Positions 24,428-36,000 of a stretch of 64,000 nucleotides of DNA are shown piece by piece. The position numbers and the translations under genes were made by a program. Source of the stretch: Posidonia oceanica. Lineage: Eukaryota; Streptophyta; Magnoliopsida; Alismatales; Posidoniaceae. Below the pieces are notes generated by a model. It worked only from the letters and a program-made list of their open reading frames with translations. It did not search any database and was not told where the DNA came from. The stretch spans positions 16,200,001 through 16,264,000 of the forward strand of contig JAZBRS010000054.1 of assembly GCA_037176725.1 (NCBI GenBank), given 5' to 3'. How positions within the stretch are numbered: position 1 is the stretch's first letter; every line of letters starts with the position of its first letter.

Positions 24428-24658
24428 TGTAACACCCGAGAATTCATTTCCTTGTAATTATGTTTGTTTAATGAATTCTTTGGCTTTGGTCGGGTATTAG
24501 TGGCCTTGGGGGTCCCACTTGAGTTGTTGTGGGTCCCATTTGTGGTTTGTGTGGGTCTCCACCTATTTTGTTGTGGTGGACTCCCACCTGTGGTGGTTGG
24601 TGGGACAGGTTGTGGCCTGGTCCTTGTGTTTGTCTTTCTCTTTCTCTCCCTTCTTCTT

Positions 24659-24699
<41 letters not shown>

Positions 24700-27562
24700 T
24701 CCTCTCTCTCTTTCTTCCCCCACCCCTCCCTTACGTGCCCCCTCTTCTTCCTCTCCTCTCTCCCTCCCCGCACGCGCATCTTCCCCTCCCTCACGCGCGC
24801 GGATTCCTCCTTCCCCCTCCCCGACTCGTGCGCCTTTCTCCTCCTTCCTCCTCTCCGTGCCCTAGCCCCAATCCGGCGGGCGTCCTCCTCTCTCCCCTCT
24901 CCTCCACCCGATCCTTTCTCCTTCTTCCTCTCCCTCCCTCCATCTTCCCCTTCCACCCTCTCCTCCTTCCTCCTCTCTCTTCCGGTGGTGGTGGCTGTTG
25001 GCGGCCGTGGTGGTGGCCGGTGCGTGGTGGTGCGGCGAGCGAGCTCCGGACGTCGTCCCGGTGGAGCGGCGTGCTCGGGTTGCGTGTGGGCCACCGGTGG
25101 ACGGAGGTGTCCCTTTGTTCCAAGGTACACGTCTCGCCTAGGAGCCTTTAATATTATAGATTTTGCCTTGTATGCTTCCCTTGCCATGATGTGTATGTTA
25201 TATTTAAGTTTGGCAATTTTTAGGGATTTATATGCATTTAAGCAAATTTAATTGTCTTCAGTAGGTTTTTGAGTTGTATGTGATTTTTCGCCGTTTGATG
25301 AAGGTGAATGCTCTCAAATGGCTCGATTGTGGTTTTATTGTGTGCCTTGCCAAGTTTATATGCTATGGTAAAGGTTTGGTAATTTTTAGAGATTTATTGT
25401 GGTTTTTGGTCGATTTATGATCCGATTGACTTAAATGCTTGATTTGTGGTTTCCCGGTGAATTCCGGTGTTTTGGGCCTCGGATTGAGGCGATTGAGATA
25501 TATTTGTGTTGCTTGAGCTGAAACGCTCGTTTTCATGTATTGCGCGCCCGGTTTGGCGCGGATTTGATATGGTTTTGTGGTTTTTATAGAAAATGGCTTG
25601 AATATTGGATTTCCAGTGTTTTCTCGTGTTGCGTGCCCCGGAATGCCGTACCGAGAGTATGGTTGCATTCCTTGTTTTATTCCGGAGATTCCGGTATATG
25701 GCACACTAGTTTTTGAGTTGGTTTCGGGCGTTTGGGGTTTTAAGTCGAGTTTTAAGGTTTGGTGCCCTGTCCTGGTTCGGCACGATCTTTTTGGTCGGTC
25801 TGCCGATTTCTGGGGAAATCGGTACACCGATATAATATCGGTGTGCCGTTTTGCTATCAGATTAAGGCCAGGACCTGAATTCGGTCGATCGATATTGATC
25901 GGTCTGCCGTTTTCAGGGTTCGATCGGTCGGCCAGTGGATTTAGTTCCACCGAAACAGGGATTTTCGGTACGACTGATGTAATATTGGTCTGCCGATCAC
26001 TGTGCGGACCGGTCGATCGGTGGATTTGGTTTCACCGAAACAGGGATTTTCGGTATACCGGTGGAAGTATCGGTCTGCCGTTTTTGGTCTGGGATGCTTT
26101 CCCGGGCTTGTTTTCCAATGGGGTTTCTTCGGTTGGCTTTTGGGCTTATTGTGCTTTAGCCCATGATATTTGATAAATGTTTTCAAAGAGATTTTTGAGG
26201 AAAAATATGAATGGTTTGTAAATGATTTTGCCGAGATTTTCCGTGACCGAAAACCTAGGAGTTGTGTTGGCTGGACCCGGGGATGTGACGGCGTTCCTAG
26301 TGTGTCGCACACTTCGCCTGAGTTAAGGTTTGGGGGTCGGGGTGCCGGCCATAGCTAGCGGTATCGTAGCAGCGGACTCGGGAGGTATAATACTCCTGCG
26401 TAGCTAGGCGTGATACCCTAGTTTTTACGGGCACTGGGACTCGCCTTGTTTTGGGTGCCGGCTGAGCCTAGGGGTTGGAGCCTCTAGTGGTTCGGGGCAC
26501 TAGTGCTGGCTGAGCCTAAGGGTTGGAGCCTCTAGTGGTTCGGAGCACTGAGCTGAGGTCGCCGTATATTAGGCGTGCCCTGTGGTTTGTCCTAAGTGAG
26601 GACAGCTTGCCCAGTTGGGGTGAGTAGCTTCCCTGGTGAGGGATTGCTTTGAGGCGTCTCTAGTGACGAGATGCTGGGACGGACACGCTCCTCCACAGGG
26701 CGGGTGTCCGTGGTAGTGCAGTGAGCTGCAAGGGTGAGTCCCTGGCTACTGCTTGAGGCCAGATCGATTGCTTGGCGCCGGGTAATACGATCAGTTGTGG
26801 TTTTGTGCCCATGGAGCTGTGTTTTGTTGTTGCTGGCCGTATTAGGCATTGTGCTTCGCCTGAGTTTCGGGCTTTGTGAGTTTTGTTGCGTTTGGGCCAT
26901 ATTAGGCCGGTTGCTTTCCGCCTGTGTATGGCGTGAGTTGTGATTGGTGTTTTGGACTGTATTAGGCCAGTCGTTTTCCAGCCTAGTTGTGGCATGAGGT
27001 TTTGATTTGAGCTTTGGGCCGGTGGGCTATTATATTGATTGAGCTTTAGTTTTGCAAGGTATTTCCGCCTTGTCTGGGGCAGTGGACCGAGTGTTTTCCC
27101 AGCCTGAGGGGTTGAAGGGTTTTGTGTGGTTTTGAGGTTTTGGACCGGTGAGCCGTGGCTTTGTCTTTATATTTCTGGAAACGCCCATTTTCCCGGTTTT
27201 AGCATGTTGACTTTGGGAAGGGTGTTTTAATTGATTATATTGATTGTTGTGGACCCAGGTGTTTTAGGTTTTACCGGTTGTGCCGTATTTGAAGTTTTCC
27301 GCCAGTTTCTCGCGTAGTTTTGCGAGGTGTGTGCTGGGTGACGATTTCTAGGTCACTCACGTGTGCTTGTTTGGTTTTCAGGTGCAGATGATTAGCTGAT
27401 TTGGAGTTAGTGCATATAGAGGGGAGTCACGTAGCTGTCCACTGTAGGTTCCTGGCATTGATATTGTTGTTAGCCTAGTGTTTTATTGTAAAATGTTGTA
27501 TTTAATTAAATTTTAAATTTGTCGGGCCATAAGTTTTGTTGGTAGCGACTTGGGTCGTTACA
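24428..27562 (+). mobile_element. Solo LTR, 3,135 bp, Tekay/Del-like chromovirus type, inside element X
   Basis: Begins TGTAACACCCGAG and ends GGGTCGTTACA, with target duplication CTAGC on both sides (24,423-24,427 and 27,563-27,567). A second copy and internal genes are absent, so it is a solo LTR. The TGTAACACCC start and length are typical of Tekay/Del chromovirus LTRs (family knowledge; not verified). It contains a CT microsatellite (24,655-24,720), a GC-rich block to 25,130, a ~95-bp direct duplication around TTCACCGAAACAGGGATTTT (about 25,930-26,080), and a ~65-bp duplication around GGTTGGAGCCTCTAGTGGTT (26,470-26,570). Long ORFs in the CT/GC-rich part are compositional. Confidence 0.88.
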
Positions 27563-27617
27563 CTAGCTTTTCTATGCTCTTTTCTAGACTTGTTAACCTA
27601 ATTTCATCTTCTTGTTG

Positions 27618-27854
27618 TCAATCTAGAGGAGGAAAGGTTATATAGTATTGCGGATCTGAATATGGATAAGGTTTAAAGGAATGAGATTGGACTTCATTGA
27701 AGCTAGACCCTCCATCATATGATCTTTGGTCCCATAGGAAATCAGGTTGATCCCAATTTAAATTGTAATTTGAGGCATAAGAGTCAATTAATTCATTCCA
27801 AGGTCTTTGGGTCACATAATTGAATTGTTCAAATCTATAACCAACTTGATTCAT
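27618..27854 (-). pseudogene. gag-like ORF of element X (N-terminal piece)
   Basis: Minus-strand frame starting MNQVGYRFEQFNYVTQRPWN, rich in Tyr, Asn, Gln and Pro, ending at a TGA. After the TGA the same frame continues as QQEDEIRLTSLEKSIEKL up to the solo-LTR insertion. The LEKSIEKL coiled segment is the sort that precedes the IQLGQL-type linker in gag. So the stop and the 3.1-kb insertion broke what was once one frame with the ORF at 23,603-24,352. The protein itself is not recognised. Confidence 0.5.
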
Positions 27855-29395
27855 TGAATATCCTCCAACAAATGAATATCTACTTCTTAGGGTTTAGGAT
27901 GAGTATTTTAATTCTTCAGTTATTTTTAAATTGTTGGGTTTGAATTTGAAAGTGAAATTTCTAACCCAAATTAGTGTAACCGATTGACACAGCTTAGAGA
28001 TGACGAAACCCTAAAGAAGCTGAGAAGATTCTAGGAGATGAGAAGTGAAATCCTGATTCTATAGATAAGAGAGATGAAGAAACCTAGTCTAGCACATAAA
28101 TCAAAGAAACCCTAGAAATAAGGTTGACCTAAAAACAACTGGACAGCTCCTAACTTTCAAGTTAACCTTTGAGATTCTCAAATCAAAATTCTCTAACCCA
28201 ATTGGCCAGATCAGTGGAGGAAAGTGGGAGGCTCCCCGTGCTTGAGCACGGACCTAATTAAATAAGCACTTGTCTTTTAAAGTGTAACCTTGTAAATCAC
28301 TTTTCTAGACACCAAGTAGGACAAGAATTTTAAATTTGATTCACCCTTAAGCTCCCTTGTTCTATTGAGCTCAAATCCTAGAGGCCAATGTCTACTTGAT
28401 TTTAATTTAGGCTTGGGTCAATGCTTTATGCTTGATATTGTTGTTTTTGGACTAAGGAAGGGTGATGAAATCCCCACCTTATATTATGCTATGGGTTATG
28501 CCCTTAGGTACTTTGATATATGATATACAATCAATGATGTACAAACAAGTTGTTCTCTCCTACAAACTACGTGCTTTAATATACAAGAAATTAAAATAAA
28601 AGCACGTACCTTTCCTCAAGCAATCTCCAACAATAAAATTTAAATTTCAAAAATAGAAAATCTATATCTAGATGCACAAGATATTATGCATGTCCTAGAA
28701 AGTAGGTTTCTATTTTATCATGAATTTTTGAATTTAAGTTTAACTTTCAATATCTCTTTTGAGATGAAGAAAAATCCAACAAGATATGATGAAATTTAAA
28801 TTTCAAAAATAGAAAGTCTATATCTAGATACACAAGATATGATGTATGTCCTAGAAAGTAGGTTTCTATCTTATCATGAAATTTTGAATTTAAGTTCAAC
28901 TTTAAATATCTCTTTTAAGAAAAATCTAACAAGATATGATGAAATTTAAATTTCAAAAATAGAAAGTCTATATCTAGATGCATAAGATATGATGCATGTC
29001 CTAGAAAGTACATTTCTATCTTATCATGAATTTTTGAATTTAAGTTCAACTTTAAACATCTCTTCTTCTTTTTACTTTTGAGATCAAGAAAAATCCAACA
29101 AAATATATGACTCAGATAATAATTGAGATAATCTTGAAAAATTCAGGAAAAATTATCAAAAATTTTGAGAAATAAAGAACTTACTTGGACTTTTTTTTTC
29201 ACTCCTCCAATCCCTGTTTTATATACTTCAACCCCAAATCAAAAAGTTTCCTTTTTTTTTCATTCTTTTTAGATAAAAACGAAAAGAATGATTAAAATAA
29301 CGAAATTTTTATTATTATTATTTTTTTAAAATAAAAATGGAAAAAGAAAAGAAAAGAAGAAATAATCGACAATAAATCAATATTATGAAACACTA
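27855..29395. repeat. 5' leader of element X with ~115-bp repeats
   Basis: Three direct copies of a unit containing AAATTTAAATTTCAAAAATA and TATGATGCATGTCCTAGAAA occur between about 28,630 and 29,060. No coding sequence. Its position between the primer site and the gag-like frame makes it the long untranslated leader of the element. Confidence 0.6.
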
Positions 29396-29414
29396 TTCCC
29401 CAGCAACGACGTCA
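29396..29414 (-). other. Primer-binding site of element X
   Basis: The minus strand reads TGACGTCGTTGCTGGGGAA, six bases inside the 5' LTR. It resembles TGGCGCCGTTGCCGGGGAA, the site used with tRNA-Asp by many plant Ty3/gypsy elements (from memory), with a few changes. Confidence 0.75.
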
Positions 29415-29420
29415 AAAACT

Positions 29421-30694
29421 TGATGTAAATTTTAATTAGCTGCAAGTGTACGGTGTATTATGTAGTACATATGCAAAATACGGATCGATCCCACAGAGAA
29501 TAATGTTTAAAAACAAAGACTTATTATCAACTATTGAAAGGATGGTTGAGAGAGATGATGATTAAGAACTACAAATAGAAGATGTAAATCAAACTAATTA
29601 AAACAAACCTACGGCTTTGAATCCATTTATGTAAAATCCAATATGCATGATTAAATCCACTCTTGTCTCTCTTCATGATCTAAATAGTTTACTCAATGGT
29701 TCTTATCCTAACAAGCATAACCTATATGCAAAGCACCATAGATTATCAAGTCCTAATATAAAATCACACAAAATAAACTAAATCAAATGATATACGATAG
29801 ATCTGCGATTATATACACAACCTCCAAGTATTCTTCCCCAAGCATAGACTAAAAAGATATTATCAATATTAATCTATCAAAGTTTATCAAATAATGAATG
29901 ATCCATGTCATATACATCCAGTCTACATAATCATAGCATTTAAGCACGAGAAGACAAAGGGAAACTTAATCACAACACATGAACATACATAAACTTCATC
30001 TAAGCCCTAGATCTAAGAACTTAGCCACACATGATAATGGAAAACATAAAATTAAAAGAAGGGGAAAGAGAAGAACAAGACATAATTAATATAAAGAAAA
30101 TGAACTTCTATTGATAAAAATACATTGATTACAGAAACTAAACTTGAAGAACTCTAAACAATGGAGGAAGAAAGCTTAGCCTAATGTGGAAGATTAAGGA
30201 TCCCCTAGGGTTTACACAATGGGTCCCTTTTATAGGTTTACAAGGCCTGACCGTCACATAAACAAATCCAACTACAAATGAGGAAACTGAATTTCAATTA
30301 CAAGATATTTCTAAGATATTTCTGTGATTGCCAAAGACGGAGTCAAACAAATCTTCTCTAGATGCCTAGGAGGCGCCAGATGTGTTTTTGGGCGCCTGGG
30401 GGGCACCACCTGTTCTTGAATTTTCTCTAACTTTGTTGTTTCTGTTATCTTATCTTACTCTTCGTGTTCACATACGTGGAAAAGATATATTTGATATATT
30501 GCACGAATTTCCATTTCTTTTATTCTTAGATTTGCATTTCTTTTTGTCTTTTATCATTTTTCTTCCTTATTTTCCTCTTTTCTCTTCAGGTCCAAAGTTC
30601 CTGCACAAATTGCACAAAATACATCGAGTAATATTATTTATGAACAAAAGAGATAAATATGGACATAAAATATGTAAGAATAATGTGCTAATCA
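29421..30694 (-). repeat. 5' LTR of element X
   Basis: 1,274 bp, the partner of 20,935-22,208. Differences seen by eye are all transitions and cluster in the first ~100 bases on the plus strand. Confidence 0.93.
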
Positions 30695-31068
30695 GTACTG
30701 TTTGGTTCAACTTATGGTAGGAATTCATTTTTTCCAAAGCTAAACCAACCAATCATTGGAAGAAGTCATCATGCTTAGAACATAAGCAAAAAGTTGTCTA
30801 CAACCACTTAGCAAAGTGGTAAAGCCTCCCTAAGGTTATACAAGAAGTTAGAAGTTCAAACCCGAAAGACATTTGAAATATAATTTATTGTGTACAACGT
30901 GAATTTGATAATTGATGGTAGAGAGTTCCCACCAACTTAACTATTTAAAAAAAACAGGAAACTCCACTCTTCAACAAAGAATAAAAGGTTGTGTGGAACG
31001 TAGTTTTTCCAATGAAGTGCTTTCTGGCAAAACTTGGCTTCCTAAAAGCTAAACCAAATGCTACCTTA

Positions 31069-31292
31069 AACATGGATTTGTTTTAAACTCATCAATAACT
31101 ATTGCATGCATTTTAATGTGTACTTGACATCATATAAAATAAATAAATCCTTCCGAGTTCTGGTCCCACAATTGACAAAGGAAGCTCCAGTGTACAAGAG
31201 AGACTACTAAAATCCCACTGTATAAAAAGAGTGTCTATTTCTCACACATTTATTTTTATGAATTTAATATAATTATCCAAAGACTTGTAAAT
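31069..31292. other. Short AT-rich spacer
   Basis: Lies between the split MITE and the X-family solo LTR. Nothing recognisable. Confidence 0.4.
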
Positions 31293-33054
31293 TGATGTCA
31301 AATTTTAATATATTGCAAGTACACGACGTACTATGTAGTATGTATGCAAGTACGGGTGGATTCTACAAAGAATAGAGTAATATAGCAAAGATTAATCGTC
31401 AGATATTCAAGAAAAAGTAATGAAGGTAATGAATATTATAAATGATGATTGATTTAAAACAACAATAAAATTCAGAAGATTAGAGAACTAGGGTTTCCGA
31501 ATCCATTCATGTAAGTAAAAGATGCATGATTAAATCCACTCTCTATCTCTCTTCTTGATCTAAATAATTTAACTCAATAGCTTTTATCCTAATAAGCATA
31601 ATCTATATGCAGTGCACCATAGAATATCAAGTAGTAGATAAAAACACACAAATTAAACTAAGACTTTGTTTGGAATTACTTCTGAATGGCTTCTAGGTGG
31701 TTAGCTTCTGGCAAATAATGAAAAACCACAAAAGCAGTTCCCAATAAGGTCTAGCTCTCCCACTTTTCGCAGAAGTTACAGCTTCTGGATGAGGGAAAGC
31801 ATTTGTAAATTCATGGTTTACCAGAAGTTAGTTGGAGGGAACTTCTGGTAGAAGCTGGATAAATAAGGTATGTAATTACAATGCTAGCCTTATTATTTTT
31901 GTAATTATTATATCTGTGATGAGAGAAAGTGAGAGATATGTAATTTAACTGTTGGTAGAATCTAACTTTTACAAATAGACATTTATTTACCAAACAAGAT
32001 TTTTGAAGGTAACCTAGAATCTAGCTTCTACAAAAAATCTTAAAAATCAGCTTCTAGAAAAAACTCAGAATCTCACTTCTGCATTTAAGAGGTTCCAAAC
32101 GGGGTCTAAATCAAATGATACACATTAAATCTAAAATTATACACATGATCCTCAATTATTCTTTCTTAAGCATAGACTAAAAAGATGTAATCGATATTAG
32201 TTCATCAAAGTTTATCGATATAACAGATATTCATATAATATACATCTAGCCTAAGTAATCATGACATTAAAACATGAGAAGACAGAGAGAGATTTAATCA
32301 CAACATCTAAAATTTATATAAACTTCATCTAAATCCTAGATCTAAAAATTAGTTACAAATGGAAATGATAGAAAATAAGGACTTAAAGATATAAATTGAA
32401 TTACAAGACATAATTGAAGAGAAATGAATTTTTATTGATAAAACCTAGGATTACAACAAGGAGAACATTTGAAGCTCTCAAAAATAAAAGAGGGAAATAA
32501 TCTAAAAGCCTAAGGGGTGGAAGATTATTTTTTATAGATCTACAACATTGGTCATTTTATAGATTTACAAAGGTATCTCATGTCGGAAACAAATCCGATT
32601 ACAAAATTTAAATTCTAATTTCAAATGCTAGATATTTACAACTTAAAATCACAACGACTGAAGACTGGATCAAAAATATGCTCCACGGGCACCTAGAAGG
32701 TGCCATTTGTGCACTTGGGTGCCTCCCAAGTCATTTGGAATTTCATCTAGTTTGTTCCGGTCGTTTAGATGATATTTTTTCAAGTATTTAAGCATATGAA
32801 AATTTGAATTTGAATATTCAACGTGGTTCCACAATCTTTATGCAAAATTCTTTTCTTTTCTCGTTTAAATATAATATGAATTTGAATTTAGATTTGAATT
32901 CTTTACACGTTTATTCTTTTCTCCTCTTTTTTTAAAATTCTTTCTGAGTCCTTAGGTTCCTGCAAAATTTACACAAAACATCTCGAGTACCATTATTTAT
33001 ATACAAAATAGAAAAATATGGGACATAAAATATATAATAATAATGTACTCATCA
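31293..33054 (-). mobile_element. X-family solo LTR with a MITE inside
   Basis: Begins TGATGTCAAATTTTAAT and ends GTACTCATCA on the plus strand, with target duplication TAAAT (31,288-31,292 and 33,055-33,059). It aligns along its length with the X LTRs (for example CTATGTAGTATGTATGCAAG and ATAAGCATAATCTATATGCA) but is clearly more diverged, so it is older than the full-length copy. No internal region or second LTR follows. Without the 445-bp MITE it is ~1.31 kb. Confidence 0.88.
31662..32106. mobile_element. Tourist-like (PIF/Harbinger) MITE, 445 bp
   Basis: The left end GACTTTGTTTGGAATTACTT and the reverse complement of the right end, GACCCCGTTTGGAACCTCTT, form an inverted repeat. Flanking TAA is at 31,659-31,661 and 32,107-32,109. 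The two X LTRs at 20,935 and 29,421 carry the uninterrupted site AACTAAATCAAATGA, so the empty site is present in the same window. No coding capacity. Confidence 0.85.
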
Positions 33055-33059
33055 TAAAT

Positions 33060-36000
33060 TTATAAGTACAATATATATAAGAGAGAAAGAGAACTCAACA
33101 ACACGAAGAGAGGAACTTAATATAAGTCAAATGATTCACAAGTTAATACATCAAAATCAAAGTGATCATATAATTAAAATAGAGTATTAATATTTACATT
33201 TACATGAAAAATGTACATAGAAGAGATACATCACTTAGCCACATGGCTACAATCATGAAATGCTCATGAAATGAAGCATAAAGATTCAAATTTCAACTAC
33301 TGCAAGTATGAATACTCTAGTTCCTTATATAGCCTTCTAATTCCGTTGATTTCTTTGAATGATCATTGTATGCATTAAAATAGGAGAAGGGAACAATTTT
33401 TAATAATACTCTCACTCTTTAGAGATTGATAGATATGAATATACTACAAAATAAAATTTAATCATATAAAGAATAGATGTGAAAAGAAACTTGAGAAGAA
33501 GAAGAGGAGTCTTTAATATAAAAACTATTATAGTATTAATATTTTCATATTATAACTTTTTTAGTGAACTTATTAAGGTGAGCTAAATTTAATTATGTTC
33601 AATATTGAATATTAATATTAGTGAAGATCAATCACTACTATGGATACTTGCAGTTATTGAAGAAAAAAAATACAATATTAAATGTGAGGCGTCGTTTTGA
33701 ATAGGAAAAAAATTAACTATTTATTATCTAATTCATATATTTTGACTAATTAGATCAAGGATAAAATGAAACTGTACACGAGTGCACAACTAATAAGTTG
33801 TGCATGAAGGGTTAACCACCATTAGATTACTATCCTACGGTTGTAACGTGTGTAGGAAAAAGAAAAAAAAGAGAATCACTTTAACCATTCATGAAGAATC
33901 AAATGATCAATAATTCATGCACAATCATGTGCCTCATTGGTATGTTAGATCAAATAAGTTCCTTCATAGTACAAAATTGGTTACTAATATTCCAATTCAA
34001 TCTTTACTTTAATTAATGTTTGTTTAGCTCTTTTGATTGTATGTAAAGCTTGTTCTACCATCACAAACTAACAACTTCACTTGAGCTTGTATAATACAAA
34101 AGGCTGGAATTGATAAAAGGGTTCAAGATTACAATGGGCAAAACAATAGAAAAAAAAAAATACATGGAATACCTACTAAAAATATAAATTATAAAATATA
34201 AAAGAGACATTATTTCCATCTAAAAATATAAAATATTTACTTACCTCTAGCAATAACTTTGGTATCCACATTCTAGTCAAAACGGAGAAAAAGACCCTCA
34301 AAGCCTTCAAACAACAAATAGCATGCCTATTTTGTAACCTAAAAATGTCACCAAAAAAAGAGAGTGCCCAATATTAAAGGCATTACAAACTACCAAATAA
34401 AAATATCAAAAGGGCTCTGAAAAATATCGGTAGATTTGGGAACTAATACAAAAAAATAATTACTAATATTTATATAATTGAAGGGATGCAACTCTAAGAC
34501 CAGTTATTTTTGAATATTTTAAAAGATTCTGTATTCATGTTACTAGTAAAATCCAAAAATACAATGCGTTCATGGAAAAAAAATACAATATGATCATTTT
34601 GATAGATGTGTCTAAGCAGTGGTTGGGAATAATAGGTACAAAAGTATAAAATAAATAGATTGACGATCAATCTTGAAAACCTTTCAATTGTACAAATACT
34701 GATTGGACTTTTCATGTGAACCACTCTTTACATATGCATGGATGTGTGAACATGCAATAACTGCAAATTAGTACGTAGTTAACAGTTACAACATCCTCTA
34801 CTTTAAATAGAAATGTAGGAAAAAATTATCCTAGATTACACAAGATTTTGGAGAATTTTAGTGTATATACATTTTTTTTTCACTCATTCTCCAAGAAGGT
34901 GAAATTTTGTGTTTTCTCTAAATTTTACCAAGATAATGAGAAAATATTATCTTAAGCATATTTAGTAACTAGTTGAATGACGTATGTTCTTTTAACCAAT
35001 CTCTTAAATCTATTACATAAATCAACCTCATTGCCATCGATAGAAGTAGATTTTTACAAAAAAAATGCAGTATTTCCTTCAAATCTATCTTAATTCTTGC
35101 AAATAACCAACATCTGTATCTTGTCATATTTTACAATGAAACTACAGAAAATATCATTGATTTATATATCACCAATCCGGCAAACCCATGCCACATGTTG
35201 TAGACTAAATGCAAAATATATCAAAGAAGCTTAACGGATTGAGTTCTAATTTTTTGAAGAAACGGATTGACTTCCAATGAAATGTTATTGTACCTTAAAT
35301 AATTAAACATTGGTAAATTTATAACACTGAAACAATGAAATGAAACCTATTATATTTAAAATGAAGGATTATAATACTATTAATAATACTTATCTTGCCA
35401 TCAATAACAACAAAAGTCAGAGTTTATTTTTGAAATTTGAAATAATGAAAACATACAAACCTATTATATTTAAAATGAAGGATTATAATACTGTCAATAA
35501 TACTCACCTTACGATTCATGACAACATAAGTTAAAGCCTTACTCCTCATGGATCCAAGGATGTAATCATAAAATAGTTTCGTAATACGAACGTGGTAAAT
35601 GGACAGGAAGGTGTTTGTTGATGCAGGATATAATATAATCGTTCTCTTTGATCTCACTAAAAAGAAACACATATGTAAATATATGATTGTAGAGCATGCT
35701 TTGGATTGATAACAAAAATGTATAGCACAGATAATATCACAAGTTTTGTGCAAACACAACTTTAGGGAAAGATAAATGTTAAACATTTATAAATATCATT
35801 TGAAATGAAGATGGAATTAAAAAAATTTAAATCGTTATCTAAAGCAAGATATTATGAAACAAATAATGAAGGCAAGAAATACATCTTCTAACGCAATATG
35901 CAAGTTATCTTAACTAAAGTCAAAAGGAAAATGAAAATTACCATCTTCCATGGGAGTTTTTCCTTTTTCCATTGGACTTTTCGTCTTAGTGACGAACAAT

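Larger units (their letters stand above)
20935..30694 (-). mobile_element. Full-length non-autonomous LTR retrotransposon X, 9.76 kb
   Basis: Two 1,274-bp direct repeats (20,935-22,208 and 29,421-30,694) bound the element. Target duplication GTACT lies at 20,930-20,934 and 30,695-30,699. In minus-strand sense the LTR runs TGATTAGCACATTATTC to AATTTACATCA. A primer site is next to the right LTR and a polypurine tract next to the left. By eye the LTRs differ at about ten positions, all transitions, so the insertion is young. The interior holds only a broken gag-like frame and a 3.1-kb solo LTR of another family. No protease, reverse transcriptase or integrase is visible, so it resembles a large retrotransposon derivative dependent on a partner element. 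Confidence 0.92.
20929..31065. mobile_element. Tourist-like (PIF/Harbinger) MITE, 372 bp, split by LTR retrotransposon X
   Basis: The left end reads GGTACT before element X; the continuation after X is GTTTGGTTCAACTTATGG. The right end AAGCTAAACCAAATGCTACC reverse-complements to GGTAGCATTTGGTTTAGCTT, an imperfect inverted repeat of the rejoined left end. TTA flanks both outer ends (20,926-20,928 and 31,066-31,068). Without X and one GTACT copy the MITE is 20,929-20,934 plus 30,700-31,065. It has no coding capacity. Confidence 0.65.

Noticed and set aside
24468..25251. Several 110-240-residue ORFs on both strands rich in Ser/Leu or Arg/Glu/Gly
   Set aside because: They lie in the CT microsatellite and GC-rich part of the solo LTR; composition alone keeps the frames open.
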